A DNA stretch of 64,000 nucleotides from Henckelia pumila (taxonomy: Eukaryota > Streptophyta > Magnoliopsida > Lamiales > Gesneriaceae), in the NCBI RefSeq assembly GCF_033568475.1, contig NC_133120.1:96862151-96926150 (forward strand). The letters are read 5' to 3'. Each line of letters starts with the position of its first letter. The first letter of the stretch is position 1. The position numbers and the translations under genes were made by a program. The notes beneath the pieces were generated by a model that saw only the letters and a program-made list of their open reading frames with translations, was not told where the DNA came from and did not search any database. Positions 22,711-34,633 of this stretch are shown here, in pieces.

Positions 22711-23880
22711 TCGGTACACATTCAGAAAAAAAATAATAATAATAATAATAATAATAATTAACCAAATTTTTGATACATAATGTTATAAAAGATTACACAG
22801 ATAATTCAAAAATTCATAATTGAAATTGTAAAAATATATTAGCGTAATACACAAATAAATTATAGTAACATAATTACCAAAAAAATATTATTACCATATT
22901 ACACAAATATACGATAATAACATAACAAAGATTCATAATCATTAATTAAATATTGAACATAATTAAATTGAATAATACTAATAATAATAATAATCAAATA
23001 TTCACTCAACTTAAGAATTTTTTTCACAAATGTACCTCGATGAAGATTTGAAGCAAATTTTTACCTGTAAAAATACAACATAAACAACTAATTTTATTCG
23101 CAAAAATATAACATAAACAACAATTTTTTTTAAAAAAATTTGATACTAACAATGAAAAAATTTTCAAACCTTGAGCTGCCAGGGAGAAAGCGCGAGTTGG
23201 CCCGGTTGGGGATGGATGAATGTCAATCTCATGCAATTTATAGCAAGAGAATGCAGAAAGAAAAAAAAAAAATTGAACAATTAATTCATCCACACTCGTG
23301 ACTTTGCCAGTTTTGACTGGGTCTTCCTTGGTTATATAACCAAGACATGCAAACAAATTTCTGACATTTAAATCAAGTCACTCGACTAGCCACTTAAGAC
23401 ATGTGGAAAAATTTTTGACACTTGAAATCACGCCAAGCAATGTGGCGTGATTTCATGTATTAAAAGATTATTATTTTTAAATCATGCCTTTAATGCAGGC
23501 GTGATTTATCTTTATTCACGCCTCTTTCCTCGACATGATACGTTAAAAACATAAATTTTTATTTTTTACCTCAAACATAAAAAAATTATTTTATTATACA
23601 GTAAACCGTTAAAAAACCCCAACTTTCAAATTACTATTACCTATTTATATTGTAGAATAAATAATAAGAATGGGCAATGAATTTACTCAAAAAAAAAAAA
23701 TCAAAATTACAATTACTTTGAGGCTTGTTAGGAACAGATACCGAGTTCAACTACGTAAATTAAACTGCGAAAACGTAATTTATTCGTGGAACCAAACAGA
23801 CGCTATCAATCCACAGTAAAAAAACGAAACAGTAAAAATCAATTAGATTACTGGAAGGTAAAGAAGGAGGGTGAGATAAA
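22643..23880. other. AT-rich intergenic DNA, long AAT microsatellite
   Basis: An AAT run of about 68 bases follows the Sirevirus, with a second shorter run at about 22733-22758. The rest is AT-rich without a credible gene. Open frames in the AAT run encode only isoleucine repeats. The GID8 promoter should lie toward the right end. Confidence 0.75.
23423..23455. repeat. Perfect 12-bp hairpin with ATCACGCC motif
   Basis: TGAAATCACGCC at 23423-23434 pairs with GGCGTGATTTCA at 23444-23455 across a 9-nt loop. Related motifs (AATCATGCC, GGCGTGATTT, TTCACGCC) follow up to about 23523, suggesting the subterminal region of a DNA transposon remnant. No coding capacity is seen. Confidence 0.55.
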
Positions 23881-23903
23881 TTTTCTTACATGGGGATGAG
23901 GTT

Positions 23904-23957
23904 ATGAAGGCGGAAGCTGATGTCATTGTTCTGGATTGTTGTTGGGCGACTCGCTGA
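23904..23957 (+). other. Possible upstream ORF in the GID8 leader
   Basis: A 17-codon frame (MKAEADVIVLDCCWATR) ends 10 bases before the GID8 start codon. A shorter one begins at 23890. They matter only if transcription starts upstream of them, which cannot be seen here. Confidence 0.3.
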
Positions 23958-23967
23958 TATCCACGCC

Positions 23968-26453
23968 ATGGTAATCCCTCTCGCCTCCCAAAAACCCAGT
24001 TGAAACAGAAGAATTATAATGCAGTTTCATGTTATTGAACCCGAATTTATCCCGATTAACGATTGATTTCTAGTATTGATTTTATTTTTTGGTTATGTTC
24101 TTCACGACCAATCATCGGGATCTATGATTGTGCCGAGATTTATTGTTCTGTTATTTACTTTTTTATTCTTCTTCTTTGTGTGATTTGATTTGGAAATGCG
24201 TGTTGATTATGCGTTGGACAGTCTGAAGTTCTCGATGATATAATTTCGGTTGTATGGAAGAATGCTTCGGAAAGATCAGAGGGATTCTTCTTTCGTCCGT
24301 TGGGTTTAGGGTTTATATTTGGCTAATCACAGTGTTGATTAATTAATTGATTTAACTCTGTTAAATTTCTGTTTTCTGTTGGGTATTTTGATGATTTTAA
24401 ATGTATTTGCTTGTGAATTGGTTTAATCTGCAGGCTACGTCAAGAAGAGTTATAACTAGGGATGAATGGGAGAAAAGGCTCAGTGATGTCAAGGTTAGAA
24501 AAGAGGATATGAACAAATTGGTGATGAATTTTCTGGTGACCGAGGGGTATGTGGAAGCTGCTGAAAAATTCCGGATGGAATCTGGGACTGAACGTATCCT
24601 TTTATCATCAATTTTTAAGTGCCAATTTTGTGCAGATCTTTTTATATGTTGTGGCAGTCGTGCTCTTTAAGAATATCTTTGATTTGCCTTATTGAAATAT
24701 ACAGCAGAAATCGATCTTGCAACCATCACCGACCGCATGGCAGTGAAGAAGGCGGTGCAAAGTGGGAATGTGGAGGATGCTATCGAGAAAGTTAATGATT
24801 TGAACCCTGAGGTGTGTTCAGCTTTATTTGATTTCTTCTGGATGTTTCGTGAGAATTTAAACTGATTTAATTACGACAATCTAGAACAACTTAAAATTGT
24901 TTGGTCGATTGATTTCCAGGTTAGATGATCAAGATTTTTATTTTATGGTATATTTGGTTACATGATCTATTGAACTGCATGATAGTCTTTGACGGTTATA
25001 AAGATCCTCCCTTGGATCCAACACAATCATTCTCTTCACACCTTTGCTCGTAGCTGTTAGTTTTAATTTTACAATTATTTATGAGAAATTAAGATCATTT
25101 ATCTGGGAATTCATAATTAAGGTAACTTTACATATTTGCTACCTGGATTTCCGATGCAGTCTAGTCTTGAAATTTTATCAAATACAATTACACGAGCTGC
25201 AATAACCAAATTTGACACTTGCTTTTCTGGTTTTAATATCGGAAGTATAAAGTTAGATGTTTTGAATGCAGATATTGGACACAAATCCCCAACTGTTTTT
25301 CCATCTCCAGCAACAGCGGTTGATTGAATTGATCCGTAATGGAAAGGTCGAAGAGGCTTTGGAATTTGCTCAAGAGGAACTTGCTCCAAGGGGAGAGGAA
25401 AATGTACTTTTCATTATTTGTTTGTGTTAATGTGGATCTAAAGAGTTTCAATAGTTTTGAAGGATCCCGTCTTGGTTTATTTTTAGTCTGGATCATGTAT
25501 TGTTAGAATGTTCCTTTTTTGATATATTCTTTTTTCTTGTTTTTTTTATCTGATGCTCATTATAAGAACTGTTTGTTATTTCAGCGAGGCTTTCTAGAAG
25601 AGTTGGAGAGAACTGTCGCATTGCTTGCTTTTGAAGATGTCAACAACTGCCCCGTGGGTGACCTGTTAGATATATCACAGCGTCTTAAGACTGCTAGTGA
25701 GGTGAATGCAGCCATCCTTACCAGCCAAAGCCATGAAAAAGGTAAGTCTCTGGCATATCATCAAATTTATAAAGTTACAAGGACTTGGTTACCTCTGCTC
25801 AATGTTATAAATCCTTGCCGTTTTTAGGAACTGATAAGTCTATATAAAGGGCAATTTTTTATGGTTATTTGATTTGGTGATCAATTGAGCCCATTTAATT
25901 TTTTGGTTCGTCACACCAAAAGTATGGCACTAGGATAGAATGAAGCCATGCCATTTTTCCTCTCTGATGACTTTTTCTTCTGTTTTTTTAGGAATACTTT
26001 CAATAGTTTAAGTTATTTGTGAGTTGATGTCGTTCAATAGTTTTACAGCAATTTAACTATTTGTCACTTCCCACATGCTGGTATTAACCACTCCAATGCT
26101 CCATACCCTTTGCTCGAGTGTTCATGGAGCTTGTTCTTGATATTTAATTGCGCATTGCTATTTCTCATCGTAGAACTTTCATATTCTATGATTCTAAGAA
26201 TAACTATTGAGATTGTTTTTCGTTCGATATTATTACAAAAAAATGTTGTCATCGCCTCATTTGCCATGTAGCTGCTGCATTATAAGTACAAGTAAGAGGA
26301 TTTAATTCCGTGATGCATTTGATTTTAACAGATCCAAAGCTTCCAAGCTTATTGAAAATGCTGACATGGGTGCAAAACCAGCTAGACGAGAAGGTTTCTT
26401 ATCCTCGAATCAATGATTTTTCTACGGCTATGCTTGAAGATCCTGCTGTATGA
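23968..26453 (+). CDS. GID8: GID8 homolog (CTLH E3 ubiquitin ligase scaffold subunit)
   Basis: Six coding exons give 226 residues: 23968-23970, 24434-24593, 24705-24811, 25272-25403, 25585-25741 and 26332-26453, all with GT..AG introns and consistent phases. Exon 1 contributes only the ATG. The protein has LisH ([20 protein letters not shown]), CTLH ([19 protein letters not shown] onward) and CRA ([20 protein letters not shown]) regions in the usual order. The length fits the family (yeast and human GID8/TWA1 are similar in core). In yeast and animals GID8 bridges the RING subunits and the scaffold of the GID/CTLH ubiquitin ligase; the plant complex is less studied. Nothing suggests disruption. 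The first intron is 463 bp. Confidence 0.94.
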
Positions 26454-27745
26454 ATAATTTTCAGGTTTCTCCTCCTGGTGGTGCTGAAATATATGAAAGC
26501 TCCAAATGGGGTTGGAAGCGCAGGTGATTTAAAGGGAATTTACGGACTTCTCTACTTGTAAAATCATGCGCTGATATTAGGAGCTTTTAAATTATTTTTT
26601 CAAGGTTCATGTATAGACTCTTAAGATTATGTAAATGTGGAATTTGGACGCTTAGATGTTACGGACAATTAATGTAGTTCTTGTTAGACGTTAAAATTGA
26701 CCCTCATGTTATATGCTCCATTGCTCCTATTCCTCGAATGGGAGTGGACATATCACATATCATTGCATTAAACGTGATGATTTGCTAGGGTTTTCATTGC
26801 TCAATTTAATTTAACAAAGACAATAAATCTTAAGAAAATGCAAAATGAAGTCTAAAAGAAAAAAAAAACACATAAATGGCAACAGATCCGATCCAAATGC
26901 CAGTTTTCTTCATCAGATCCCTCGAAATATTCTTTTTTTCACCTCCGTCGCAAACCATTCCTTTTATGAGAAATTGATTATTCTAGTTCATTTCAAAGTT
27001 ATAATTTAAAAAATGGCCTTCATTATTATACATTTTGCATTATGTCTAATATAATTAAAAAATTTTGTAAAAAAACTTTTATCCCTTCTTCATTTACTAT
27101 ATAAATGTTGAGTTTTCTAAGATCACACACATTCTTTTCTCGTGAATCATCTGTTTAAGTTTAATTACATAATATTTCTTTTTAAGAGCTGATTGCTATC
27201 ATTCTTTCAGTTTTATTTAATTTATAATATATTAATTTGTTTAATAATACTTATATAAATAAAATGTTTTAATAAAATAATAAATTGTTAGTTTGAATTA
27301 TAGTGTGTACGAAATCACTAAAGTTTGCCATAGCCCATATATCTATGCATATACAGTAATCTAAATATGAAATTAACCATTATTTGTGAAAAAAATAAGT
27401 GAAAAAAAAATTAAATTCATACAAAAAAATGGGATTGATGTGCTTCAAGGCTACTTATTTATGGGATGGGAGCAGAACGATGCTCTGTATCCTTCCTCTT
27501 ACTACGATCAACAATGGAATTTATGAGAGGATAAAATACTTTTGAGATGGAGGAAGTGATTGTGATTTGTGAATTGAGTTTAAAATGATAACTTTGTAAT
27601 TTGATATAATAAAAATACTATTTTGATTAAGTAAGCAACTTAATTGAAGATTAAAATTGATTATAGTAATATAATGAAGGTAATTTAAGAAAACCCTCCC
27701 CTATTTTATCTGGTTAATTGAACAAAACGGCAAAATCAAGATTGA
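26454..27745. other. GID8 3' UTR and intergenic spacer
   Basis: The first 150-200 bases are probably the GID8 3' UTR. The rest, to 27745, is AT-rich with A- and T-runs and no credible ORF or RNA gene. The promoter of the phosphatase gene should lie near the right end; no clear TATA box was picked. Confidence 0.6.
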
Positions 27746-28384
27746 ATGACGACATCAGAACCACCACCGGCACCTCCCCGCGCAACCCTCCTCCGCCTTC
27801 TGCTTGACCTCGACGCCGCCGTATCCCTCCACATTTACACCTTATTCCATCCAATCATCCCCTTCCCGCTCCTCAAATCCCTGGAATTTTCCGGCGACGG
27901 CCGTCTCTTCTTCCCCCTCATCCTCTCTCTCCTCCTCACCACCACCACGACCAATCTCCTCCTATTAAATCTACTACTCGGATCCCTATTAGACCTTCTC
28001 CTAATCGGCCTCCTGAAGCACCTCATCCAGCGGCCCCGCCCCGTTTACAACAAGAACATGTTCCTCTCTTTTGCAGTTGACCATTGGTCTTTCCCCAGTG
28101 GCCACTCCTCTCGAGTCTCATTCATCGCAACCTTGTTTTATTTCCATTCCGATCGCGTGAGACAAGTTTTGGCCGCCCTTTTGAAATCCGACCCCGAGGC
28201 TGTGTTTGTGAAGAATTTCGTTGCGATCGTGGGGCTATGGGCTGCAACCACATCGTTTTCTAGGGTTCTTCTTGGCCGGCATTTCGTCCTCGATGTAGTT
28301 ATAGGCTCTTGTTTGGGTGTTGCTGAAGGGACCTTTGTTGTTGGGGTCTTCAACTGCGAGAAATTGAGCTCTTTATTCAGATGA
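27746..28384 (+). CDS. LPPB: Lipid phosphate phosphatase beta-like (PAP2 superfamily)
   Basis: The single-exon gene encodes 212 residues, the size of plant LPP-beta and of animal PLPP6. The three parts of the phosphatase site are intact: K-x6-RP in KHLIQRPRP (about residue 90), PSGH in SFPSGHSSR (about 117), and SR-x5-H-x3-D in SRVLLGRHFVLD (about 171-182). Hydrophobic stretches around 46-86 and 156-170, and near the C-terminus, indicate a multi-pass membrane protein. The family removes phosphate from lipid phosphates or isoprenoid diphosphates; the substrate here is inferred only by family. The N-terminus is rich in C and A codons and proline. No plastid signal is obvious. Intronless structure matches the family as I know it. 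Confidence 0.9.
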   Translation: MTTSEPPPAPPRATLLRLLLDLDAAVSLHIYTLFHPIIPFPLLKSLEFSGDGRLFFPLILSLLLTTTTTNLLLLNLLLGSLLDLLLIGLLKHLIQRPRPVYNKNMFLSFAVDHWSFPSGHSSRVSFIATLFYFHSDRVRQVLAALLKSDPEAVFVKNFVAIVGLWAATTSFSRVLLGRHFVLDVVIGSCLGVAEGTFVVGVFNCEKLSSLFR

Positions 28385-28839
28385 CTGTAAGTCTTTCAAA
28401 TTGTTTGTTTTGAATCAGTTGATCCTCAAGATTGAAGCTTTGGCTTCTTCATTTCCTGTTGTCTAAAATTAACAAGAGCTGTAATTACGTGCAACTGTAA
28501 GCATCATAATGAATCTGCTTTTTTCATCAATGTTGAACAAATTACAGTTGAACCTGGTTTTGAAACACGGATTCTACCAAATCTCTGAGCAGAAGTTAGA
28601 AGTTCTGTAATGGAAGTGTTTTGTGAGAATTGTTTGTTGAGGCCAGGAGTGAATGCACAATCTGTTTGAGCTGAAACAGATATATGACTTCTTGAATACC
28701 TATACGTTGTAGTTAATAGAAACGATTTAATTTATAGGAATTTACATGATGGTTTACTGAAACATGTGGAAAAGTTTGCGAAGAGAAGCATATAAATTAA
28801 GAAAATTTATTGTTATTGTTCTTTTTTTCTTTTTTTTCC
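28385..28839. other. Phosphatase 3' UTR and spacer
   Basis: The stretch holds no gene. The first part is presumably the 3' UTR of the phosphatase gene; a T-rich run (28821-28842) follows. Confidence 0.6.
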
Positions 28840-29523
28840 CTTCTAAGGATCAAACCAAACTTATCGTATGAGCCACCTTGTTCGCATATCTACCAACATA
28901 ATAGTTAATACAGTCCATGAAAGGTATTCGAATCCAAAAGAGAGAAAATATTTGAAACAAGATTTTCTTCGGGGCTAAGATTCTTTGTTGCTGAAGTCAC
29001 TGCTTGGACCGTGTCCAGAGAATCAGAATAAATCCATACATTCCTGAAATCTCTTTGAATAGCAAGCACAGAACTTGAAACATGGATTTGAGTTCAGCCG
29101 CCGCCACCGACCCTGTATTGCATATACCTATGGCTGAAGCAGCACATATATTACCTTGATGATCCCGATCACTGCTCCAACACTAACTCGAGCAATAATC
29201 TCGTTGTACCCTGCATCAAAATCTAGTCGAAAATGCCCCAACCGAGTTTTCTTCCACTGCTTTGTATGTTGTGTAATCTGAGGCTTGCTCAAGATAACTA
29301 GTTCTTCAGCTTTATGAAATTGCTCGCGCATCCAGTCAACCTTGATCAAAGAAGGCTGCATATGAGAATCATGTTTTTTAACAGACATTGCGCTTTCCAA
29401 ATGCCCATGCCCAAAATTATAACGCAAGATATCTGTATGGGCTTCATGTATTGTGATTTGATAATCGGTAAGCGGTCTATTTATCTGATTTCGTTCCTCT
29501 ATTCCAAAATTATAACTGCCCAT
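28840..29523 (-). pseudogene. Degenerate RNase H-like (RVT_3) fragment
   Basis: The minus strand reads LGHFRLDFDAGYNE, then (after 1-nt shifts) AAAELKSMF, VWIYSDSLDTVQAV and YANKVAH. These blocks are the order of the RNase H domain at the C-terminus of plant LINE elements and of related host-domesticated proteins. At least two frameshifts and a stop near 28910 break it. No RT is seen nearby, so it is an isolated remnant. Upstream residues (MGSYNFGIEERNQI) are not recognised. Confidence 0.65.
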
Positions 29524-29669
29524 TGAGCGATTTAAGTTTAGGTTTGGGCCATAAAGTTATTTATTTTATACGTTCCATTATTATTATTATAAAATTACTC
29601 AATTTTTATTATATTTTATACCGCATCGTATGTATATTTTTATTAGTTATTATAAAATATATATGTGTC

Positions 29670-29832
29670 ATTATAAAATCTATATGTGTGTTTGTGTGAA
29701 TTATATATATTAGAAAATCTCTTTTTCCGAAATGCAAAGTAGACAAAATATATGTGTGATTATAAAATATATATGTGTGTTTGTGTGAATTATATATATT
29801 AGAAAATCTCTCTTTCCGAAATGCAAAGTAGA
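29670..29832. repeat. 89-bp tandem duplication
   Basis: The block starting ATTATAAAATCTATATGTGT at 29670 recurs from 29759 with few changes, ending at GAAATGCAAAGTAGA. It is non-coding and AT-rich. Confidence 0.8.
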
Positions 29833-29996
29833 ACAATCGTACGTTGGAGCGAAATAAGTACAAAATGAAATAACTTCAAAAATAAAAAGAGGATAGAACG
29901 GAATGTGAAAATTTTATTTCATTCATGTGATTGGTGCCAAATGAAATGAGAAAGAGGTGGAATGAGAATATTTTACATAACTAAATCATATATAAA

Positions 29997-29998
<2 letters not shown>

Positions 29999-30082
<84 letters not shown>
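29999..30082. repeat. ATT microsatellite
   Basis: About 28 uninterrupted ATT triplets, followed by a short CGT/CAT-rich tail (CGTCGTCGTCATCGTC). Confidence 0.95.
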
Positions 30083-30242
30083 CGTCGTCGTCATCGTCAA
30101 ATAATAACTAATTTTATTTATGTATTGTTATTATTAAATGGTAATTTTAGTAATATTATTATTTAATTTATTTATTATTATATTGTTATTAATTTCTTAA
30201 TATTTATCTTTTACCCAAATAAGATATACATCTCACAAAATT

Positions 30243-30267
30243 AACTCGTGAGACAGTCTCACGAGTT
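30243..30267. repeat. Perfect 12-bp palindrome
   Basis: AACTCGTGAGAC, one A, then GTCTCACGAGTT. The core GTGAGACAGTCTCAC is common in plant intergenic DNA and is probably a small transposon remnant. The loop is too short for a hairpin RNA. Confidence 0.7.
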
Positions 30268-33200
30268 TTTTCCAATAATAACCATTGTTATAAAATTATT
30301 CTTGTCATTTTATTTTTGACATTACTTTTGGCTACCATTTTTAAATATTTTTATTTATCATTTATTTATAAAAAAATGATAAATTTTTTATTATTAAAAT
30401 ATTTTTTTATGATAGAAATTAGAGAACAATATAGATAAATATGTATAATAATATAGTAAAAACAAATAGCAGGAAACTTTTATGTTCGAAAATAACTTGG
30501 AAAGTTGGGAGGATATGAATTAGTATATCGAACCGAAATGATGGGAATACATATTCCCATCCCATGTTCATGATAATTCATGTGGGAGCGTGAAAACTCA
30601 TATGTTACCGTTATATCGCATTGAATCAATTACAATGTCTTAGAAGTATGATCACCTAATTGAGTGTTAAAAATTCTTGAAACATATATATATTAAAAAA
30701 TTATTATTATTATATATTATTTTAATCTCTCGCACAACATATACTTGAGCTCCAATCTAATCATCCCAATAGTAGTAATTAGTTCTATCAAACGTAGCTT
30801 CTCCTTTCAAGTGGGGAAGAAAAGAGAAATTGCTTTTGATTTTGTCTTCCATAATCAATAATTCTCTATCCATAGAAAACAATCCGATACATTAGTCTTT
30901 AGAAGCGATACTTTTAGAGGCAAAAGATTATTTTATTTGGGACCTTAATGTTATTTTCCCCAACACCAGCGTAATGGCCCGACCTCACTCGAGCATTTCT
31001 TTTTCCCTTTTGTATTTTTGGGCTCGTGCTCTGAATTTTGATTGTCTGATCTACGGATCAGCAGAACCTATAGAGGAATCTAGGCCGTTGATTAAGGAAC
31101 AATTCCGATGAGACATTGTCTCGTTTGTGGGTGGAAACCTCAGAAGGCCGACAATTTTGGAGACTTGATGTGTCGGTTCGCCTGGACATATATTGTTTAT
31201 TACTTTAATCAAGATTAAATTATACTTACTTTTTTGATATCAGCCCTTAAAAAGCGCTTATCAAAAAAATTAGTTAAATCTTGGTTAACAAACTTGAAGT
31301 TGACATCGAGTTATAAATCTTAAAATCATATTTCATGTCTTTGAAACACGATCAGATTATTTAATCAAAAAAAATTAAAATTTTTCTCGAGCACGAACAT
31401 ATAGACAGCATTTGATGCGAATGATGAGATTTAACATTCTTGCATCATCTCATGTTTGGTTCAAGTTTTACAATAATTTATCGCACGATTTAACACACAT
31501 ACATGTATATCTAGCTTACGGGATATTTTTCTCACGCCAATACAATAAGGTGGTGCTGCCATCACATTTACCGGATAACGTGGCTTAAATTGATAATGAA
31601 GCTTTGAAAACAAGTAAAAACTAAGAAAAACAACAAATGTGTGCATCATCAATTAACGTGTATTAGTATCATGTTCGGAAATTGAAAGACAATGCACCCT
31701 TTTTGAATATCATCAAAGTATAAGTATTTACTATCTACTAAAAATTCGAATGTATTTTGCTGTTTTTAACACTAGACACCTATTTATCATATCTTGATTT
31801 TTTTTATCGACCTTCAATTCTCTTTATGAACTTCACATCATTGAGATGTGTACTTCCACTTGAGAAAATGAGGAAATTTTTTAACATTTGAAAAGGCCAA
31901 TATGACTTTATTTTTTAAAAAAACAATCCATAAAGGTAGAGTTAAAAAAATTGCAGACATATAAATCAGTTATTTTGAATGACTCAATTCTTACTAATAA
32001 ATATTGGATGTATATGCAAAAAAATTAAAATCAAATGTAAAAGTAGTAAATAAATGTATAAATTATACGCTTTGAGCTGAATGACTGGCCAACCTACTAA
32101 ATAATTATGGGACCTATAGCTGCAGAGGAATCAAATACTTTTTTGATTTATATTCAAAATAGCCGTGCATATTAAAAATTATGAGTGATTCACAAACTAT
32201 CAGATGAAATAAAATGTGCTAAAAAATACAGAAGCCACAAATCGAGTTAGGGTAATTTTATTCCTTTGGTTTAAAATAATGATTATTCTATGGGTCACCG
32301 TGTCCAATGTAACATGGACGCAGGGTCCGATTTCGATTTTGCCTGCTTTTGGGGTCCCAAATGTTCATGGTTCCTCCAGATCGGGCCCAGCCCGACTTGT
32401 CACCCTTTCTTTGATAAATCAAATCCATATTTTTTGTTTTCTTGTGTCTCCAAATCGACCAAACTTAACCTAATTAATTAATTTGCTTATATTTTTTTCC
32501 ATTAACAAACAAAATAAAGAAAGTTAACTTAACCCATTTAATTAGAACACTGGATGTGAATGACTTATAATCACTTGGCTATTTTTTTTAAAAAAAAAAA
32601 ATTTTTTAAAAAAAACATCTAGATTTACATAAAGAAATTTACATTTTTTGTTAGTTAAAGAAATTTATTTCTATTGGGATGTTTCGCACCTTATTGTTAT
32701 TTTAAATATTTGTATTTGCTGATGCCATCACCAATTTTTTTTCCTAGGTCTGTTCCATACAGAGAGTGATGGATTGCAATTTGCAATTATACGAAGCTTT
32801 ATGCTAACTTGTAATTGACACTCGACAATTTTATTTGCATTGGAAGATTTTAATTGTATAAATTTATTCCACATAACTTATTGATAAAAGATATGATATC
32901 ATACTTCATATGCGGGAATTTTTGTATGAAAGAAAAAGAGTACTTGATTCTTAATGCTAAAATTTCTTCCCCACATTGTTTGGTGAATATTTCTTATTAT
33001 TATCATTATGTTTTATGAGGGCGAAAACAATCGTTGCAATCATTCAATATATATTGGATAAAGTTTTTGGCCTGATGCAATAATATACAAATCATGTTAA
33101 TCGGATAAATCGTACTACACAAAACATGTACGACAAACTTGAAAAAATATTGATAAGAAGTATTAAATTCATGACTATTGATCAAACGCTTACAAATTCC

Positions 33201-33371
33201 ATCAATTTGAATACTCTGCCGCGAGACTGTTGTTAATAATTGTTATTGATTAATTCCTAACAATGTAAATATAAAGTTTTTTTAAAAAAAAAAAAATCAA
33301 TATGCACCGTTATTTATTTTTTATCGGATTTTAATTTCTATGTGAAATAAACACTATTGGCTCAATTATTT

Positions 33372-33723
33372 AGGCTTAGTTTGAAAGTTGAAAGATAGAA
33401 GATGAAACGAGAAAATAAGAGCACGTCATATATATAACAAATTATTATTATTATTTTAAATTTGAAAGTTGAAGAAATAAAAAGAAAAGAAATAAATGTT
33501 TTATTGTCGTTTGGGAGGGGAATAAGTGAGAAAATTATGGAAGCGAAGTTGAATTTCCTTCCACTAAAGAAGAAAATATTTTAATGATGCGAAGAAAAAT
33601 TTACCCCTCTCTCGTTTTCTCTCTTTTTGATTTCCGGAAAAATATTCCAAACTACACATTTTTTAAATTATTTTTTATTGAAATTTTTTATCTTCTTTTA
33701 TGTCTCACCCCCAAACGGAGCTT
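33372..33723. mobile_element. Possible MITE with imperfect inverted ends
   Basis: The left end GGCTTAGTTTGAAAG and right end CCCCCAAACGGAGC are imperfect inverses, flanked by TTTA on the left and TTTA on the right. The 350-bp non-coding body and the motif CGTTTGGGAGGGGAA recall small non-autonomous DNA transposons. The match is short and could be chance. Confidence 0.35.
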
Positions 33724-33825
33724 TAAACAAATTTTTCCTCAGCAAAATTATTAAAATGGATCACACAAGCACGTGTGCAACTGTGACCTACGAACTTGAA
33801 ATAATACAGCTTTCTCTTTACTCAT

Positions 33826-34633
33826 TGATGTGATTATCACAAAATGACTATTCGGGGATGGATAAATTCCCGAGCGGAAAAGGTAGGTGAAGATACAAAA
33901 TATATGAATATCTTATCCGTTTGGAGACGAAGTTCTACGAATATTTTTTAGAGAGTGAGTCCATAGCCCCACCTTGCCCCCCAGGATGGGCTTTTATACT
34001 CGCCCACCCGGGTCCTCAATGATTACTGGGTATGACCTTACTGACAACTTTTAGGGTGATAAGATGGTTATCACGTGTGATTTAGACCCCCACAATTTCC
34101 GGACAGAGCCCACTCCTTTGGATCGTGTTTAGTAATGATTGGATTTGTGATTTGAACCTGACACACTTCAAATAAACGTGGCCGTTTTCTGGCCCTAAAA
34201 ATAGAAAGGTCGGGGCCCCACTGGTTTTTCTTTCCTTTCCTAACTTTCGAAGGCTTACTCCGGGAGGTACCCGGGTTCCTTTCGATCTCCTGTATCGGTT
34301 CGGGTGCTAAGGCCTCCCAGGTTAAGCCTTCCTCGTAGATCCCAGGTTATTGCCACCCAATCCCGGGTTCCTTAATATGTTGCGGTTACACCATCCTCCC
34401 GGGTCCAATCCACTCGGGGTATCGTAATATGATATCACCACACTTTTTAAAGATAGTCGGGCTAGGACCTGCTCCGCTGTCCCGAGAAGCTAATACCATC
34501 TTCTCGGGTCCTATCCACCCGGGGTATCGTCATCCCAGGTCCTATTTACCCGGGATATCGTAATATGATATCACCACACTTCCTAAAGATAGTTGGGCTA
34601 GGACCTGCTCCGCTGTCCCGAGAAGCTAATACC
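33826..34633 (-). repeat. Tat 3' LTR, part 1
   Basis: It starts TGATGTGATTATCAC, matching TGACGCGATTATCAC at the right LTR; the differences are C-to-T changes at CpG sites. A 136-bp tandem duplication (ATCGTAATATG at 34421 and again at 34557) is absent from the right LTR. It is interrupted at 34633 by the Angela-like element. Confidence 0.88.

Larger units (their letters stand above)
29524..33825. other. AT-rich intergenic DNA with microsatellites, no gene seen
   Basis: This 4.3-kb stretch has no protein-like ORF. It contains an 89-bp tandem duplication (29670 to about 29832), an ATT run (about 29999-30082), a short perfect palindrome (30243-30267) and a possible MITE (about 33372-33723). 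Short frames, such as the one near 32216-32473, show no family resemblance. Long T- or A-runs are common. Confidence 0.65.

Noticed and set aside
22577-22780. ORFs rich in isoleucine across the AAT run
   Set aside because: They are translations of a trinucleotide microsatellite in two frames, not genes.
30243-30267. Perfect palindrome as a microRNA precursor
   Set aside because: The arms are 12 bp with a 1-nt centre, too short for a plant miRNA hairpin.
32216-32481. Two overlapping ORFs in intergenic DNA
   Set aside because: No homologous motif, start context or splice structure is visible.
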